A stretch of DNA of 64,000 bases from Ignavibacteriota bacterium (GCA_016713565.1 JADJOX010000005.1:290847-354846); one strand, 5' to 3'; numbered from the stretch's first letter, positions 17,579-28,147 are shown. Notes: generated by a model from the letters alone, not told the origin. Numbers and translations are program-made.

Positions 17579-19420
17579 TTATTTAATGTGTTTAATTTCC
17601 CAAATTGAAATGGAATTGCCCGTTAGTATAATATTATTTTTGACAACTAATTTTTGCAAATTTTCATCAAGTAGATTTTTAATATCCATATTATTCAGAT
17701 CATCATCATTAGTATAATTTCCAAGATCAATAAAATTATCCTTAGTTTTATCATTCAAAAATATAACAATTTCCACATTTTCTAAAACTTTTTTATAAAC
17801 ATAAATGTCATCTTTAGGGCAGTATTGTACAAACTTACCCTCCCTTAAAGCCTTGTTTTGTTTTCTAAGATTTAACAGTTTCTTTGTAAAATTATAAATT
17901 TCATTCTGATTTGAATTTCGACCATCTTCGAAAAACGCGTTTAACGAATCGTTCGGAAAACCGCCCGGAAATTCCTCTCTAATTTTTCCATGATGCCCCC
18001 CACCGTCCAATCCGATTTCTGTTCCATAAAATATTTGTGGAACTCCTCGAGTTGTTAGAACAATTGTTAAAGCTTTTTTAAATTTTTCCATATTCCATTT
18101 TGCGGCATACATTCCACGGTCAGTATCATGATTATCAAAAAAAGTCAACAAGTTATCCGGATTGGAATAAACAAAATCCTGCCCAAAGGTTTCATAAATT
18201 TTCAAAAGTCCTGTCTTTCCTTCCATATAATTATAAAGAACATCTCTTATAGCAAAGTCCGTTACAACCGGAAGGTTTGAATCAAATTCTTTGGGAAAAT
18301 AATTTTTTGTTTGAAACTTTGCCAGAACCGCCGGATCGCCTTTCCATACTTCACCGACAATATTTAACTTTGGATAATTTTGTAAAATTGTTTCTGCCCA
18401 AATTGACATAAAATTCTGATCAGAGTAAGGATAAGTATCTTCGCGAATTCCATCTAATCCGGAGTATTCAATCCACCAAATTGTATTTTGAATAATGTAT
18501 TCCGCAAGCAAGGAATCGGTTTGGTTTAAGTCCGGCATTGTATCAATGAACCATCCCTTATTTGCATTTGCTATTTTACTTTTATCGGCATGAATATCAA
18601 CATATATTACTTTATCATGTTCAGCTGGCAGATGATTTTCAACTGTTCCGTTTATCCATGTCGGAGTTGGCGGATTTTTAATCCATTCATGGTTGCTTCC
18701 AATATGATTTGCAACGTGGTCAAGAATGATTTTAATTCCCCGTTTATGTGCTTCATATACAAGTTTTTTATAAAGCTCATTCGTGCCAAAACGAGGATCA
18801 ATTTTATACAGATCGGTACATGAATAGCCATGATAGCTCATTGACATATTATTTTCAGTGAGCGGAGTAATCCAAATGGCGGAAATGCCTAAATCCTTCA
18901 AATAATCCAACTTATTAATTATCCCTTGAATATCTCCGCCATGTCTTCCATTTAGATCATTAAACTTAAACTCTTCACTATTATTAAAAATAAAATCATT
19001 TGAAGTATCGCCATTAACAAAACGATCCGGAAAGATTAAATATATAACGTCATTTGTTGAAAATCCCTGATGAATATTTTCAGTTTCATTACGCTCTAAC
19101 AATTGATATTTTATTGTATCGACGCCAAATTTATTAGTTAGCAGAAAATTATAATAATTGGGTTCGGCTGAATTTGTTATTTCAATTTCCGCAAATAAAT
19201 AATTATCGTTTTTATTTGGAATTGAAGTTACATTTATTTTATTGCTAAGTGAGGTTAAATTAGCGTGTGCTAAATTTTCACCGTAGATCATTAATTGTAT
19301 TTTATTAAACAAATGTCCGCTCCACCAATTTGGAGGTTCTACTTTGTTTATCTTAGGTGATTGTCCATAAAAAATATTTGTGAAAATTATTAAATATGTG
19401 AGAACATTTTTAAATTTCAT
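17579..19420 (-). CDS. GH13 alpha-amylase-family enzyme (neopullulanase/cyclomaltodextrinase-like, SusA-type)
   Basis: Exported protein of about 613 residues. An ATG at 19420 gives the better signal peptide; a TTG nine bases upstream is also open. The N-terminus (about 20-110, 'PPNWWSGHLFNKIQLMIYG') is the cyclomaltodextrinase N-terminal beta domain. GH13 regions are visible: 'ILDHVANH' (I), 'GLDGIREDTYPY' with the nucleophile Asp (II), 'IVGEVW' with the acid Glu (III) and 'FFDNHD' (IV). It should hydrolyse alpha-1,4/1,6 glucans such as pullulan, starch or cyclodextrins. The sugar transporter gene immediately downstream forms a compact alpha-glucan utilisation unit. Confidence 0.9.
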   Translation of the reverse strand: MKFKNVLTYLIIFTNIFYGQSPKINKVEPPNWWSGHLFNKIQLMIYGENLAHANLTSLSNKINVTSIPNKNDNYLFAEIEITNSAEPNYYNFLLTNKFGVDTIKYQLLERNETENIHQGFSTNDVIYLIFPDRFVNGDTSNDFIFNNSEEFKFNDLNGRHGGDIQGIINKLDYLKDLGISAIWITPLTENNMSMSYHGYSCTDLYKIDPRFGTNELYKKLVYEAHKRGIKIILDHVANHIGSNHEWIKNPPTPTWINGTVENHLPAEHDKVIYVDIHADKSKIANANKGWFIDTMPDLNQTDSLLAEYIIQNTIWWIEYSGLDGIREDTYPYSDQNFMSIWAETILQNYPKLNIVGEVWKGDPAVLAKFQTKNYFPKEFDSNLPVVTDFAIRDVLYNYMEGKTGLLKIYETFGQDFVYSNPDNLLTFFDNHDTDRGMYAAKWNMEKFKKALTIVLTTRGVPQIFYGTEIGLDGGGHHGKIREEFPGGFPNDSLNAFFEDGRNSNQNEIYNFTKKLLNLRKQNKALREGKFVQYCPKDDIYVYKKVLENVEIVIFLNDKTKDNFIDLGNYTNDDDLNNMDIKNLLDENLQKLVVKNNIILTGNSISIWEIKHIK

Positions 19421-19514
19421 AATCGTCAATTTATTTGATAAGAAAAATTTATAAAATTCAAATCTTGCATTTAATAGCCATTAAAAATAACTTTATTTTT
19501 CTTAAAAAAAAGAT

Positions 19515-19970
19515 ATGAAAGAAGAAACAAAGAATATTACAGTTAACAGAAAAGCACGGCATGATTATGCAATTCTCCAAACTTTGGAAGCCGGAATTGT
19601 ATTAGTTGGTACTGAAGTTAAATCTTGCCGGGAGCACAAGGCAAGTTTGGTCGATTGTTATGCCAAAATTGACTCCAACGGTGAAGTTTGGTTGATTGGT
19701 TCAAATATTAATGTTTACACGCACGGAAACAGATTTAACCATGATCCAATACGGGATAGAAAGTTACTTCTTTCAAAAAGTGAAATACGAAAATTGGACA
19801 GACAAGTAAAAGAAAAAGGCAACACCTTAATTGCATTGAGTCTGTATTTTTCAAAGGGCAAAGTTAAAGTTGAACTTGCGGTTGCAAAGGGAAAGAAATC
19901 TTACGATAAACGAGAAGCAATTGCAAAAAAAGACATGCAGCGTGAAGCGGAAAGAAAAATTAAATTGTAA
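19515..19970 (+). CDS. smpB: SsrA-binding protein SmpB
   Basis: Protein of 151 residues, normal length for SmpB. Diagnostic stretches are 'ITVNRKARHDYAI', 'EAGIVLVGTEVKSCREHKASLVD' and 'NRFNHDPIRDRKLLLSKSEI', with the basic C-terminal tail 'KREAIAKKDMQREAERKIK'. It binds tmRNA and delivers it to stalled ribosomes for trans-translation. It stands upstream of tyrS on the same strand with a 132-bp gap. I saw no tmRNA (ssrA) in the window. Confidence 0.95.
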   Translation: MKEETKNITVNRKARHDYAILQTLEAGIVLVGTEVKSCREHKASLVDCYAKIDSNGEVWLIGSNINVYTHGNRFNHDPIRDRKLLLSKSEIRKLDRQVKEKGNTLIALSLYFSKGKVKVELAVAKGKKSYDKREAIAKKDMQREAERKIKL

Positions 19971-20102
19971 ATAAATGTAATGGTCATTTTAAGAATGTGA
20001 GAATTATTTTATTATTTTCATTCGCATATTTAGAAATAAAATTAATAATGACCTGTTAAAATTGTTTTTAATATATTTTAAATTATTGAGAGATCAGAGA
20101 AT

Positions 20103-21311
20103 ATGTTTTTACCCGTTAAAGAACAGTTAGAAATTGTTAAAAGAGGCGCTTCTGAAATTATCCCCGAAGAAGAATTAATTCAGAAATTAGAAAAATCAAG
20201 AGCAGAAAATAAACCGTTAAAAATTAAATTAGGCTGTGATCCGACCAGACCCGATTTACATATTGGACATTCAGTTGTATTGAGAAAATTAGCTCAATTT
20301 CAAAAACTTGGCCATACCGCAATTTTGATAATTGGTGATTTTACCGCAATGATTGGTGATCCATCTGGCAGAAACGCAACAAGACCGCCCTTAACATTTG
20401 AAGAAGCTCAGGAAAATGCCAAAAGTTATTGGCATCAGGCAAAAAAAATTCTTGATCCTGAAAAAACAAAAATTGTAAATAATTCCGACTGGTTAGGAAA
20501 AATGAATTTTCAGGATGTTATAAAATTAGCTTCAAAATATACGGTAGCACGAATGTTGGAAAGAGATGATTTTACAAAAAGATTTCACGGGGGAATACCT
20601 ATAAGCATGCATGAATTACTTTATCCATTGGCTCAAGCAATGGATTCTGTTGCGATTGAAAGCGACCTAGAACTTGGAGGAACCGATCAGAAATTTAATT
20701 TGTTAGTGGGTCGTGATATACAACGTGAATACGGAGTTGAGGCTCAAGCAATTTTAACAATGCCGCTTTTAGTTGGCACAGACGGTACAGAAAAAATGAG
20801 CAAATCATACGGAAATTATATTGGTATAGATGATACGCCGCAAGATATTTACGGGAAAACTCTATCAATTCCGGATGAATTAATTTATACTTATTTTGAA
20901 CTTGGAACAGATATTTCTCCTCAAGAATTAAATGAAATAAAAAGCACACTTGCTGATTCTAATAATAATCCAAGAAATACAAAAAGAGCTTTGGCAAGAA
21001 AATTTGTTGAGATGTATCATTCGTTGGAAGCCGCTCAAAACGCAGAAGCGGAGTTTGATAAAATATTTATAAATAAAGGCGTTCCGGATGATATTCCGGA
21101 ATTGAAAATTTCTGAAAAAGATGTTGATATTATTGATCTAATTATGAAAGCTGAACTTGCTCCTTCACGCGGCGAAGCGAGAAGACTAGTAATGCAGGGA
21201 GGGGTTTCAATTGACGGAAATAAAATTGATGATCCAAAATTATTGGTTAATATTTCCGATGGAAGTGTTCTTAAAGTCGGGAAACGTAAATTTGTAAAAT
21301 TATCATTTTAA
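20103..21311 (+). CDS. tyrS: Tyrosyl-tRNA synthetase
   Basis: Protein of 402 residues. Class I synthetase signatures are present: 'HIGHSVVLRKL' (about residue 53) and 'KMSKS' (about residue 232). 'LGGTDQKFNLLVGRDIQ' belongs to the tyrosine-binding core, and an S4 RNA-binding domain closes the protein (about 340-402, 'PSRGEARRLVMQGGVSI'). It charges tRNA-Tyr. Length and the C-terminal S4 domain fit the bacterial TyrRS subgroup with the HIGH motif (TyrRZ-like). No T-box was seen upstream. Confidence 0.95.
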   Translation: MFLPVKEQLEIVKRGASEIIPEEELIQKLEKSRAENKPLKIKLGCDPTRPDLHIGHSVVLRKLAQFQKLGHTAILIIGDFTAMIGDPSGRNATRPPLTFEEAQENAKSYWHQAKKILDPEKTKIVNNSDWLGKMNFQDVIKLASKYTVARMLERDDFTKRFHGGIPISMHELLYPLAQAMDSVAIESDLELGGTDQKFNLLVGRDIQREYGVEAQAILTMPLLVGTDGTEKMSKSYGNYIGIDDTPQDIYGKTLSIPDELIYTYFELGTDISPQELNEIKSTLADSNNNPRNTKRALARKFVEMYHSLEAAQNAEAEFDKIFINKGVPDDIPELKISEKDVDIIDLIMKAELAPSRGEARRLVMQGGVSIDGNKIDDPKLLVNISDGSVLKVGKRKFVKLSF

Positions 21312-21442
21312 TAGAATTACATTTCCAATATTATGTGGCTTTAAATATAAAAATTTATTTTTATCTCAAATTATAATTATTGGGAAATAACTTTAATTAA
21401 CAAATGCAACACCTTTATTTACAATAAGATAAAGGAATTCGA

Positions 21443-23098
21443 ATGATAAAGATTGGTGAACAAAAAGAAAACCTTAAAGATTTTTTTAAACGAGAACAAT
21501 ACAACAAGAATATACTACATAAATTAAACTTAATTCGAGAAAAAACTGAATTAGGCGGCGGAAAATCTTCAATAGATAATCATCACAAAAAAGGTAAATT
21601 AACGGCGCGCGAAAGAATAAAATTATTGATTGATGATAATTCAAATTTCTTTGAGCTGAATACATTTTGCGCACATGAAATATACGAGGAATTTGGCGGA
21701 GCACCAAGCAGCGGAACAATTTTTGGAATTGGGAAAATAAATGAAAAAAACTTTTTAATTGTAGCAAACGACGCTACCGTTAAAGCAGGAGCATGGTTTC
21801 CAATCACAACAAAGAAAAACCTAAGAGCTCAAGAAATTGCGGTTGAAAATCATTTACCTATTATTTATTTAGTAGATAGCGCCGGCGTTTTCCTTCCTCT
21901 TCAGGATGAAATTTTTCCGGATAAAGAACATTTTGGCAGAATTTTTAGAAATAATGCGAAAATATCTTCGATGGGAATACCTCAAATTTCAGCAATAATG
22001 GGACCGTGTGTTGCAGGCGGAGCTTATTTGCCGATAATGAGCGATGAAAGTTTTATAGTTGAAGGAACTGGATCAGTATTCCTCGCCGGATCTCATTTGG
22101 TTAAAGCCGCAATTGGTGAAGTTATTGATAATGAAAGCCTTGGCGGTGCTTTGGTTCAAACAAATATTTCTGGAGTGACTGATTATATTTCAAAAAATGA
22201 TGAAGAATGTTTAAGTCAAATTAGATCCATAACGAATAAATTTGCCGAAACTCCAAAGGCCAATTTTAACAGAATAAAACCGCTTAATCCACACTTTGAT
22301 AAAAATGAAATATATGGAATATTGCCCGAAGCACAACTCGATCAGTATGATACTTATGATTTGATTTCAAGAATTGTAGATAATTCCGAAATTGATGAAT
22401 ATAAGGCCGGTTTTGGAAAAACAATAATTACAGCTTATGCAAGAATTGACGGATGGTCTGTTGGAATAGTAGCAAATCAAAGAAAAATTGTAAAGACCGA
22501 AAAAGGTGAAATGCAGATTGGCGGAGTAATTTATTCAGATTCTGCAGACAAAGCAACTCGGTTTATCATGAACTGTAATCAAAGAAAGATTCCGTTAATT
22601 TTTCTGCAAGATGTAACCGGATTTATGGTCGGTAGTAAAGCCGAACATGGAGGCATAATAAAAGACGGTGCAAAAATGGTAAACGCTGTCGCAAATTCCG
22701 TTGTTCCTAAAATCACAATTATTGTTGGAAATAGTTACGGCGCCGGAAATTATGCCATGTGCGGAAAAGCTTATGATCCAAGATTTATATTTGCGTATCC
22801 AAACGCAAAAATTTCTGTTATGGGCGGAACACAAGCAAGCAATGTTTTATTGGATATAAAAGTAAAACAAATGGAAAAAAACGGTAAAAAATTCAGTGAA
22901 GCTGATAAAATAAATTTGTTAAGTGAAATTCAAAAGTCTTATGATGAGAAAAGTACTGCGCTTTATGCGGCAGCCAGGCTTTGGGTTGATGAAATAATTG
23001 ATCCGGCAGAGACGAGAGAGTACATTTCAAAATCAATTGAAATTGCAAATAATAATCCTAATTTAGATAAATTCAACGTCGGTGTAATACAAACATAA
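21443..23098 (+). CDS. Acyl-CoA carboxylase carboxyltransferase (beta) subunit, methylcrotonoyl-CoA carboxylase-like
   Basis: Protein of 551 residues. 'KGKLTARERIKLLID' and 'EEFGGAPSSGTIFGIG' open the N-terminal acyl-CoA-binding half. 'GPCVAGGAYLPIMSDESFIVEGTGSVFLAG' class residues match the biotin-dependent carboxyltransferase fold, and 'GVTDY' follows. The form with MSD...EGTGSVFLAG is closest, to my knowledge, to methylcrotonoyl-CoA carboxylase beta subunits of leucine degradation. A propionyl- or geranyl-CoA enzyme cannot be excluded. No biotin carboxylase subunit is adjacent. Acyl-CoA dehydrogenase genes at 26926 and 35410 are consistent with branched-chain or amino-acid catabolism. Confidence 0.85.
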   Translation: MIKIGEQKENLKDFFKREQYNKNILHKLNLIREKTELGGGKSSIDNHHKKGKLTARERIKLLIDDNSNFFELNTFCAHEIYEEFGGAPSSGTIFGIGKINEKNFLIVANDATVKAGAWFPITTKKNLRAQEIAVENHLPIIYLVDSAGVFLPLQDEIFPDKEHFGRIFRNNAKISSMGIPQISAIMGPCVAGGAYLPIMSDESFIVEGTGSVFLAGSHLVKAAIGEVIDNESLGGALVQTNISGVTDYISKNDEECLSQIRSITNKFAETPKANFNRIKPLNPHFDKNEIYGILPEAQLDQYDTYDLISRIVDNSEIDEYKAGFGKTIITAYARIDGWSVGIVANQRKIVKTEKGEMQIGGVIYSDSADKATRFIMNCNQRKIPLIFLQDVTGFMVGSKAEHGGIIKDGAKMVNAVANSVVPKITIIVGNSYGAGNYAMCGKAYDPRFIFAYPNAKISVMGGTQASNVLLDIKVKQMEKNGKKFSEADKINLLSEIQKSYDEKSTALYAAARLWVDEIIDPAETREYISKSIEIANNNPNLDKFNVGVIQT

Positions 23099-23283
23099 GT
23101 TATAAAATCAGCTGAATAATTTTGCAAACAACTTAAGTTAATCCGTATTTTAAAATAATAACTCGATTTAACTCGCTAATATTCTTAAAACCGCAAAAAA
23201 CTATTAAAGTACATTCTATATTATTATAAAAATAATTCGATTATTAATAAAATTATCTTTTTCTAATTCGTTAAAATTAATAT

Positions 23284-25032
23284 ATGTCTATATTTAATCA
23301 AAAAACAACAAAACAAAATCTTCAAAAAGCTGAACTTTTTGTAAAACCTATTGATGATGAAATAGCTCAAAAAATTCCAGCGTTTATTCCAGGTTCAAAA
23401 ATATATTTAACCAGAATTGAAGCCCCGATTGAAAAATTAAAAGTTATAAAAAAAACTGATCCCATTTTCAGATACTTTGTCGAAGAACCGGAAAAACCGG
23501 AAAATGAAAATGCACAATCAAACGGATCAAAAATTATATTTGAAATTAACCCCGATTTTCATGACGATAATTCCAACATTGAGCAAAGAGGAAAAGATTA
23601 CATCGCTTTAGAAGATGGATTATTTGTAATTGAAAACCATAGACCGAAAATTATCCCAATTAGTCTTCATGGTTCAGCTGAAGTTAAAATATCCGATGAT
23701 GCGATGAAAGTCTTTGTTGATATTTATCCTTCAGTCGGCGATAATCCTATTCCCTCGCTTGGTGATATTGTTAATAAAATTCTAAGTTTAGGAGTAACGG
23801 AAGAAATCAACAATTCTTTAATCCTAGAAAAATTAGAAAGTGTTAAAGTAAACAAAAAAAAGATTTCCAATATTTTTGTCGCAGAAGGCAAATATCCAGT
23901 TAATGGAATGGACGGTTGGTTAGAAAATTGTACTAAGAATAAAGAAAAAATGGAAAACTTGAATTGTGATGAATTTCATAAAATAAATCCCGTGATTTCT
24001 GTAAAAGATGGTGAAACAATAGCAATAATTCATCCACCTACAAATGGAGAGGATGGAATAAATATTTTTGGGAAAAAAGTTCCGCCAATTGCAGGTAAGG
24101 AATTAAAAATTAAATTAGGTGCAAATATAAAATTTTCAGAAGATGATGAAAGAAAAATTACGGCTTCACTGGATGGATTTCTTGACTTGAAAGAATCATC
24201 TATTTCCATAACTGATACTTTCACCATAAATGGAGATATTGATTTTAAGTCAGGTAACATTATAAGCAAAGGATCATTAAAAGTAAAAGGAAACGTAAAT
24301 AACGAGTTTACACTTAATCTAACAAAAGATATTGAAATAGACGGATACGTTGGAGACGCAAATATTGTAGCCGGAGAAAATGTAATTGTACACGGCGGAT
24401 TTTTGGGTAAAGGAAATGGAATTATAAATGCCGTAGGCGATGTCGAGGTAAAATTTGTAGAAAATCAAAAAATTTTCTCAAGAGGTTCTTTAACAATATT
24501 GAAAGAAGCATTAAATGCACAGCTGTTTGTTAAATCAAAAATTACTTGCAAAGGAAATAAAACCGTAATTGTTGGAGGACATTCAATTGCCGGTGATTTT
24601 TTGGATGTGTATTCTCTTGGCAATTCTAGTGAATCAGAAACTATTGTGGAAGTTGGTTTTGATTATTTAAAAAGAAATTCAATAATGGATAATAAACATA
24701 AACAAACCGAGCTTAGAAAAAAGCTTGAAGAAGTTGACAAAGTATTATTTGAATTTGCTCAAATGAAAAGACTGAATGACCAATGCAAAGAAAAGGTTAA
24801 AATATTAGTAGCTGAACACAAAACTTATCTTGCTGAAATTGAAAATATAAAACAGCAGAATTTAAAATTGACTAATGAAATTTATGTTCCTACTTCTTCA
24901 AAAGTTTCTGTAAATGGAATGATTTATCCTGGTGTTAAAATTGGAATTAATGGTAGATTCTTTGAAGTAAAAGAACCTATGAGATCAAAAACATTTGTAC
25001 TTTCGGCAGATAATGAGGTAATAGCTGTATAG
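23284..25032 (+). CDS. FapA/DUF342-family protein
   Basis: Protein of 582 residues. The central part (about 200-460) contains the repetitive beta-helix typical of DUF342 ('NGEDGINIFGKKVPP', 'INGDIDFKSGNIISKGSLKVKGNV', 'VGDANIVAGENVIVHGG'), and a coiled coil follows (about 470-530). Members are called flagellar assembly protein A in Vibrio but also occur in non-flagellated bacteria, where they are thought to be cell-surface or polymer-related scaffolds. No flagellar genes are visible here, so the motility role should not be assumed. It converges with the kinase gene at 25034, with almost no gap. Confidence 0.8.
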   Translation: MSIFNQKTTKQNLQKAELFVKPIDDEIAQKIPAFIPGSKIYLTRIEAPIEKLKVIKKTDPIFRYFVEEPEKPENENAQSNGSKIIFEINPDFHDDNSNIEQRGKDYIALEDGLFVIENHRPKIIPISLHGSAEVKISDDAMKVFVDIYPSVGDNPIPSLGDIVNKILSLGVTEEINNSLILEKLESVKVNKKKISNIFVAEGKYPVNGMDGWLENCTKNKEKMENLNCDEFHKINPVISVKDGETIAIIHPPTNGEDGINIFGKKVPPIAGKELKIKLGANIKFSEDDERKITASLDGFLDLKESSISITDTFTINGDIDFKSGNIISKGSLKVKGNVNNEFTLNLTKDIEIDGYVGDANIVAGENVIVHGGFLGKGNGIINAVGDVEVKFVENQKIFSRGSLTILKEALNAQLFVKSKITCKGNKTVIVGGHSIAGDFLDVYSLGNSSESETIVEVGFDYLKRNSIMDNKHKQTELRKKLEEVDKVLFEFAQMKRLNDQCKEKVKILVAEHKTYLAEIENIKQQNLKLTNEIYVPTSSKVSVNGMIYPGVKIGINGRFFEVKEPMRSKTFVLSADNEVIAV

Positions 25033-25033
25033 A

Positions 25034-26866
25034 TTAAACCGATATTTTTTCTTTACCCATATCTTTCTGCAATTCAGATTTTAAAAAAGTAACGGTAAAA
25101 GCTGAGCCGAAATCTTTTTTGCTGATTACTGTTATAACCGCATTGTTTAATTCACAATATTTTTTTACTAAAGCCAAACCCAAACCGTTTCCTTCATATT
25201 TTCTGGTATAACCCATATCTTCCTGCGAAAATTCATTGAAAATTTTTGGAAGATATTCTTCAGTTATTCCTATCCCCGTGTCAGTAATGGATACAAATAA
25301 AAAATTATTTTCACTTTTGTCTATAACAATTTCAATTGATCCTTTAGCCGTAAATTTTACGGCATTATCTATTATATTTGAAAATATTTGTTCAACAGAA
25401 TAAACATCCGATATTAACTCAGAACTTTTAACATTATTGTGGAATTTTATAATAAGTTCTTTTTCCAAAATCTGATCTTTGTATTCATCTAAAATTTTTC
25501 TAAGTAAAACTGCAATGTCAAATTTGTTCGGAATGTATTCATGAGTTCCCGCTTGAACATCTGCCATATTCAAAATTAAATCTATTGTTCGTATTAATCT
25601 CTTACTTGCTCTGTTAATTCCGCCAAAACCGTATTTTAATTCATCACTTACTTTATCAATCATTTCGTCTTTAATCAAATTAGAAAAACTTAAAATTGTG
25701 TTAATAGGCGTTCTTATTTCATGTGACATTTGAGCAAGAAAATCTGTTTTAATTTTTTCGGATTTTTCAGCTTTATCAATTGCGGAGATCAGCTGTTTTT
25801 CAATTTGCTTTCGTAATTGCAAGTCCTCTTCAAGTGATTTATTTAAATTGTTTAAATCGTTTGTTCTCTTTTCAACAATATTTTCCAATTCAATCTTATA
25901 TTTTTCATCTTTATTTTTAAGTAGTTTTGCATTTTTACGTTCGGATTTAAAAAACAAGTAAGCCAATACTGAAAAAAACAAAACAACTGTAAAAAAAATC
26001 AATGTTAATTTTAAAGCAAATGATCGGTTAATTTGAAGAACATTTATTAGATCGAATGATGATCCAACAATCCAAAATGTATTACCTAAATTTATTTTAT
26101 TAAAAGCATATTGTTTTTCAATACCACTAAGTTTTGAAGTAAAGATTGAAAAATTAAATTTTTGAATATCGCCGTTGACCAAGTCATTAATTTTTCTTTT
26201 TATATCTGCTATTTCAATTAAGTTGTCATCAATATTTTTTGAGTTGTTACTTTTTGTAAAATAAATTTCTTCACCATTTTTACTTAAAATAACTCCTGTA
26301 AAATCCTTCAAACCAATTATTGGATTTACAAAATTGTCAATTAAATTATCAAATTTGATAAGCAGAGAAATTGAGCCTTTATATTTTCCGTTTTTAAAAA
26401 TAGGATAGGCAATTGCAATTGTTTTGTTACCCTGTAATGATGTGAAAGGTTCGCTGATTACCGGTTTGAAGTTTGACATAATTTTTTTGTTATGCTCTTG
26501 CGCAGATACATCCGCATTGATTACTGAATCAATAAAAGGAAATGTATATATTATTTTTCCAAATTCCGAAACACGAGTAATTCCATAGATTTCATTATAA
26601 TGAGATTCATAATAATTTTGAAATTCTCTTTTCATTCCATCGTTTAAATCAACGATATTTTCTTTTTTGGAAAAATATTCTAATGATTTGGTAATTTCAC
26701 CGAAGTTATTTTCTATTGAAACGGATAATTGAGTAAGAAAAATTTTCTGTTGCTCATCATAAATCAAAAGAGTTCTTTCTTCAAACTCTTGATAAAGTAA
26801 ATAGGATAAAAATAAACTAATAACAATAGATGTAATTACTAATAAGATTACAAATAAGTTTTTCAT
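25034..26866 (-). CDS. Membrane sensor histidine kinase with extracytoplasmic double-Cache-like sensor
   Basis: Protein of about 610 residues (ATG at 26866 preferred over the upstream TTG). It has TM1 (about 5-25), an extracytoplasmic sensor domain of about 245 residues of Cache type ('FGKIIYTFPFIDSVI', 'GLKDFTGVILSKNGEEIYF') and TM2 (about 280-302), followed by a coiled coil. The HisKA box is 'FLAQMSHEIRTPINTILSF', with the phosphorylated His near residue 385. The ATPase domain shows 'DNAVKFT', 'DTGIGI' and 'GNGLGLALV'. It should sense a small extracellular ligand and phosphorylate an unlinked response regulator; none is adjacent. Confidence 0.88.
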   Translation of the reverse strand: MKNLFVILLVITSIVISLFLSYLLYQEFEERTLLIYDEQQKIFLTQLSVSIENNFGEITKSLEYFSKKENIVDLNDGMKREFQNYYESHYNEIYGITRVSEFGKIIYTFPFIDSVINADVSAQEHNKKIMSNFKPVISEPFTSLQGNKTIAIAYPIFKNGKYKGSISLLIKFDNLIDNFVNPIIGLKDFTGVILSKNGEEIYFTKSNNSKNIDDNLIEIADIKRKINDLVNGDIQKFNFSIFTSKLSGIEKQYAFNKINLGNTFWIVGSSFDLINVLQINRSFALKLTLIFFTVVLFFSVLAYLFFKSERKNAKLLKNKDEKYKIELENIVEKRTNDLNNLNKSLEEDLQLRKQIEKQLISAIDKAEKSEKIKTDFLAQMSHEIRTPINTILSFSNLIKDEMIDKVSDELKYGFGGINRASKRLIRTIDLILNMADVQAGTHEYIPNKFDIAVLLRKILDEYKDQILEKELIIKFHNNVKSSELISDVYSVEQIFSNIIDNAVKFTAKGSIEIVIDKSENNFLFVSITDTGIGITEEYLPKIFNEFSQEDMGYTRKYEGNGLGLALVKKYCELNNAVITVISKKDFGSAFTVTFLKSELQKDMGKEKISV

Positions 26867-26925
26867 ATCCGCGCCCAAATAGAAACATTTAAGTTAAGGA
26901 ATAATAAAATTATATTTTATTTTTA

Positions 26926-28071
26926 TCAGCAGCCAATATAACGAGAAATTATCAATCTTTGAATTTCTGAAGTTCCTTCGCCAATTTGGAGCAAACGCTG
27001 ATCTCTATAAAATCTTTCTATGTTATATTCTTTCATTAATCCGTAACCTCCATGAATCTGAACGGCTTCATCCGCAACTTCCTTTGCAATTTCAGAACAA
27101 TAAAGTTTGGCCATGGCAGCTTCTTTTGCAAAAGATTTTTTTGAATCTTTTAACCAACACGCTTTGTAAAGCAAATTTCTTCCCAATTCAATTTTCAATG
27201 CCATATCCGCAAGTTTAAAAGCAATAATTTGAAACTTTGAAATTGATCGTCCAAACTGTTTCCGTTCATTAGAATATTTTAAAGCCATTTCATACGCGCC
27301 TTGCGCAAGCCCTAAACCCATTGCTGCAATAGATAATCTGCCGTTATCTAAAGTGCTGAGCATAATGTGGGAACCTTCTCCAATTTCGCCCAAAAGATTT
27401 TCTTCGGGAACTCTGCAATCATCAAAAAATAATTCTGAAGTGTTAGAAGCTCTCCACATCATTTTTCGTTTCATTTCATTTGATGTAAAACCTTTCGTTC
27501 CATTTTCAATTATAATTGTTGAAAATATTTTTTTACCATTTATTTCACCGGTTACAGTTTGAACGGTTGAACCGGCAGTAATTTCTGTTGAGCCGTTTGT
27601 AATAAAAATTTTTGAGCCGTTTACTATCCAAAATCCATCAGTCAATTTAGCTGTTGTTTTAGTTCCTCTTGAATCTGATCCGGCTTCAGGTTCTGTTAAA
27701 CCAAAAGACCAAAGAGCCTTTCCATCACACAATTTAGGTAAATATTTTGTCTTTTGATTTTCTGTTCCATAATAATAAATAGGTCCAATTCCTAATGAAT
27801 TATGAGCTGCTAAAGTTGCAGCTTGAGATCCGTCGATGCGAGCTAATTCTTCAACGGCAATTATATATGAAGTTGTATCCATTCCGCTTCCGCCGTATTT
27901 TTCTGGAAGGTACATTCCGAATAATCCTATTTCACCCATTCTTTCGGTAAGCTTAAGAGAAAACTTTTCATTTTCATCTAATTCTTGCGCAAGCGGTTTT
28001 ATTTCCTGTTCGGCAAATTCCCGAACGGTCTTTCTTATTAGATTCTGTTCTTCACTTAGGTTGAAATCCAT
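26926..28071 (-). CDS. Acyl-CoA dehydrogenase (short-chain/branched-chain type)
   Basis: FAD enzyme of 381 residues. It has the N-terminal helical domain ('LSEEQNLIRKTVREFAEQEI'), the middle domain signature 'SFGLTEPEAGSDSRGTKTTA', and a C-terminal 'QIHGGYGLMKEYNIERFYRD' followed by 'GEGTSEIQRLII' with the catalytic base Glu. It introduces a 2,3 double bond into an acyl-CoA. The full set of motifs fits butyryl/short-chain or isovaleryl enzymes; the exact chain length is not readable. Together with the carboxyltransferase at 21443 it may belong to leucine or fatty-acid catabolism. Confidence 0.9.
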   Translation of the reverse strand: MDFNLSEEQNLIRKTVREFAEQEIKPLAQELDENEKFSLKLTERMGEIGLFGMYLPEKYGGSGMDTTSYIIAVEELARIDGSQAATLAAHNSLGIGPIYYYGTENQKTKYLPKLCDGKALWSFGLTEPEAGSDSRGTKTTAKLTDGFWIVNGSKIFITNGSTEITAGSTVQTVTGEINGKKIFSTIIIENGTKGFTSNEMKRKMMWRASNTSELFFDDCRVPEENLLGEIGEGSHIMLSTLDNGRLSIAAMGLGLAQGAYEMALKYSNERKQFGRSISKFQIIAFKLADMALKIELGRNLLYKACWLKDSKKSFAKEAAMAKLYCSEIAKEVADEAVQIHGGYGLMKEYNIERFYRDQRLLQIGEGTSEIQRLIISRYIGC

Positions 28072-28147
28072 ATATTATTTTATATTCTAATATTTTGTTA
28101 TAAAATAATACTTTAATAGTGATATATCAAGATGGGAATGATTACAA

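Noticed and set aside
19971..20102. tmRNA gene next to smpB
   Set aside because: The gap is too short and shows no tRNA-like ends or tag reading frame.
23284..25032. Flagellar function for the FapA/DUF342 protein
   Set aside because: No flagellar or chemotaxis genes are present in the window, and the family is widespread in non-motile bacteria.
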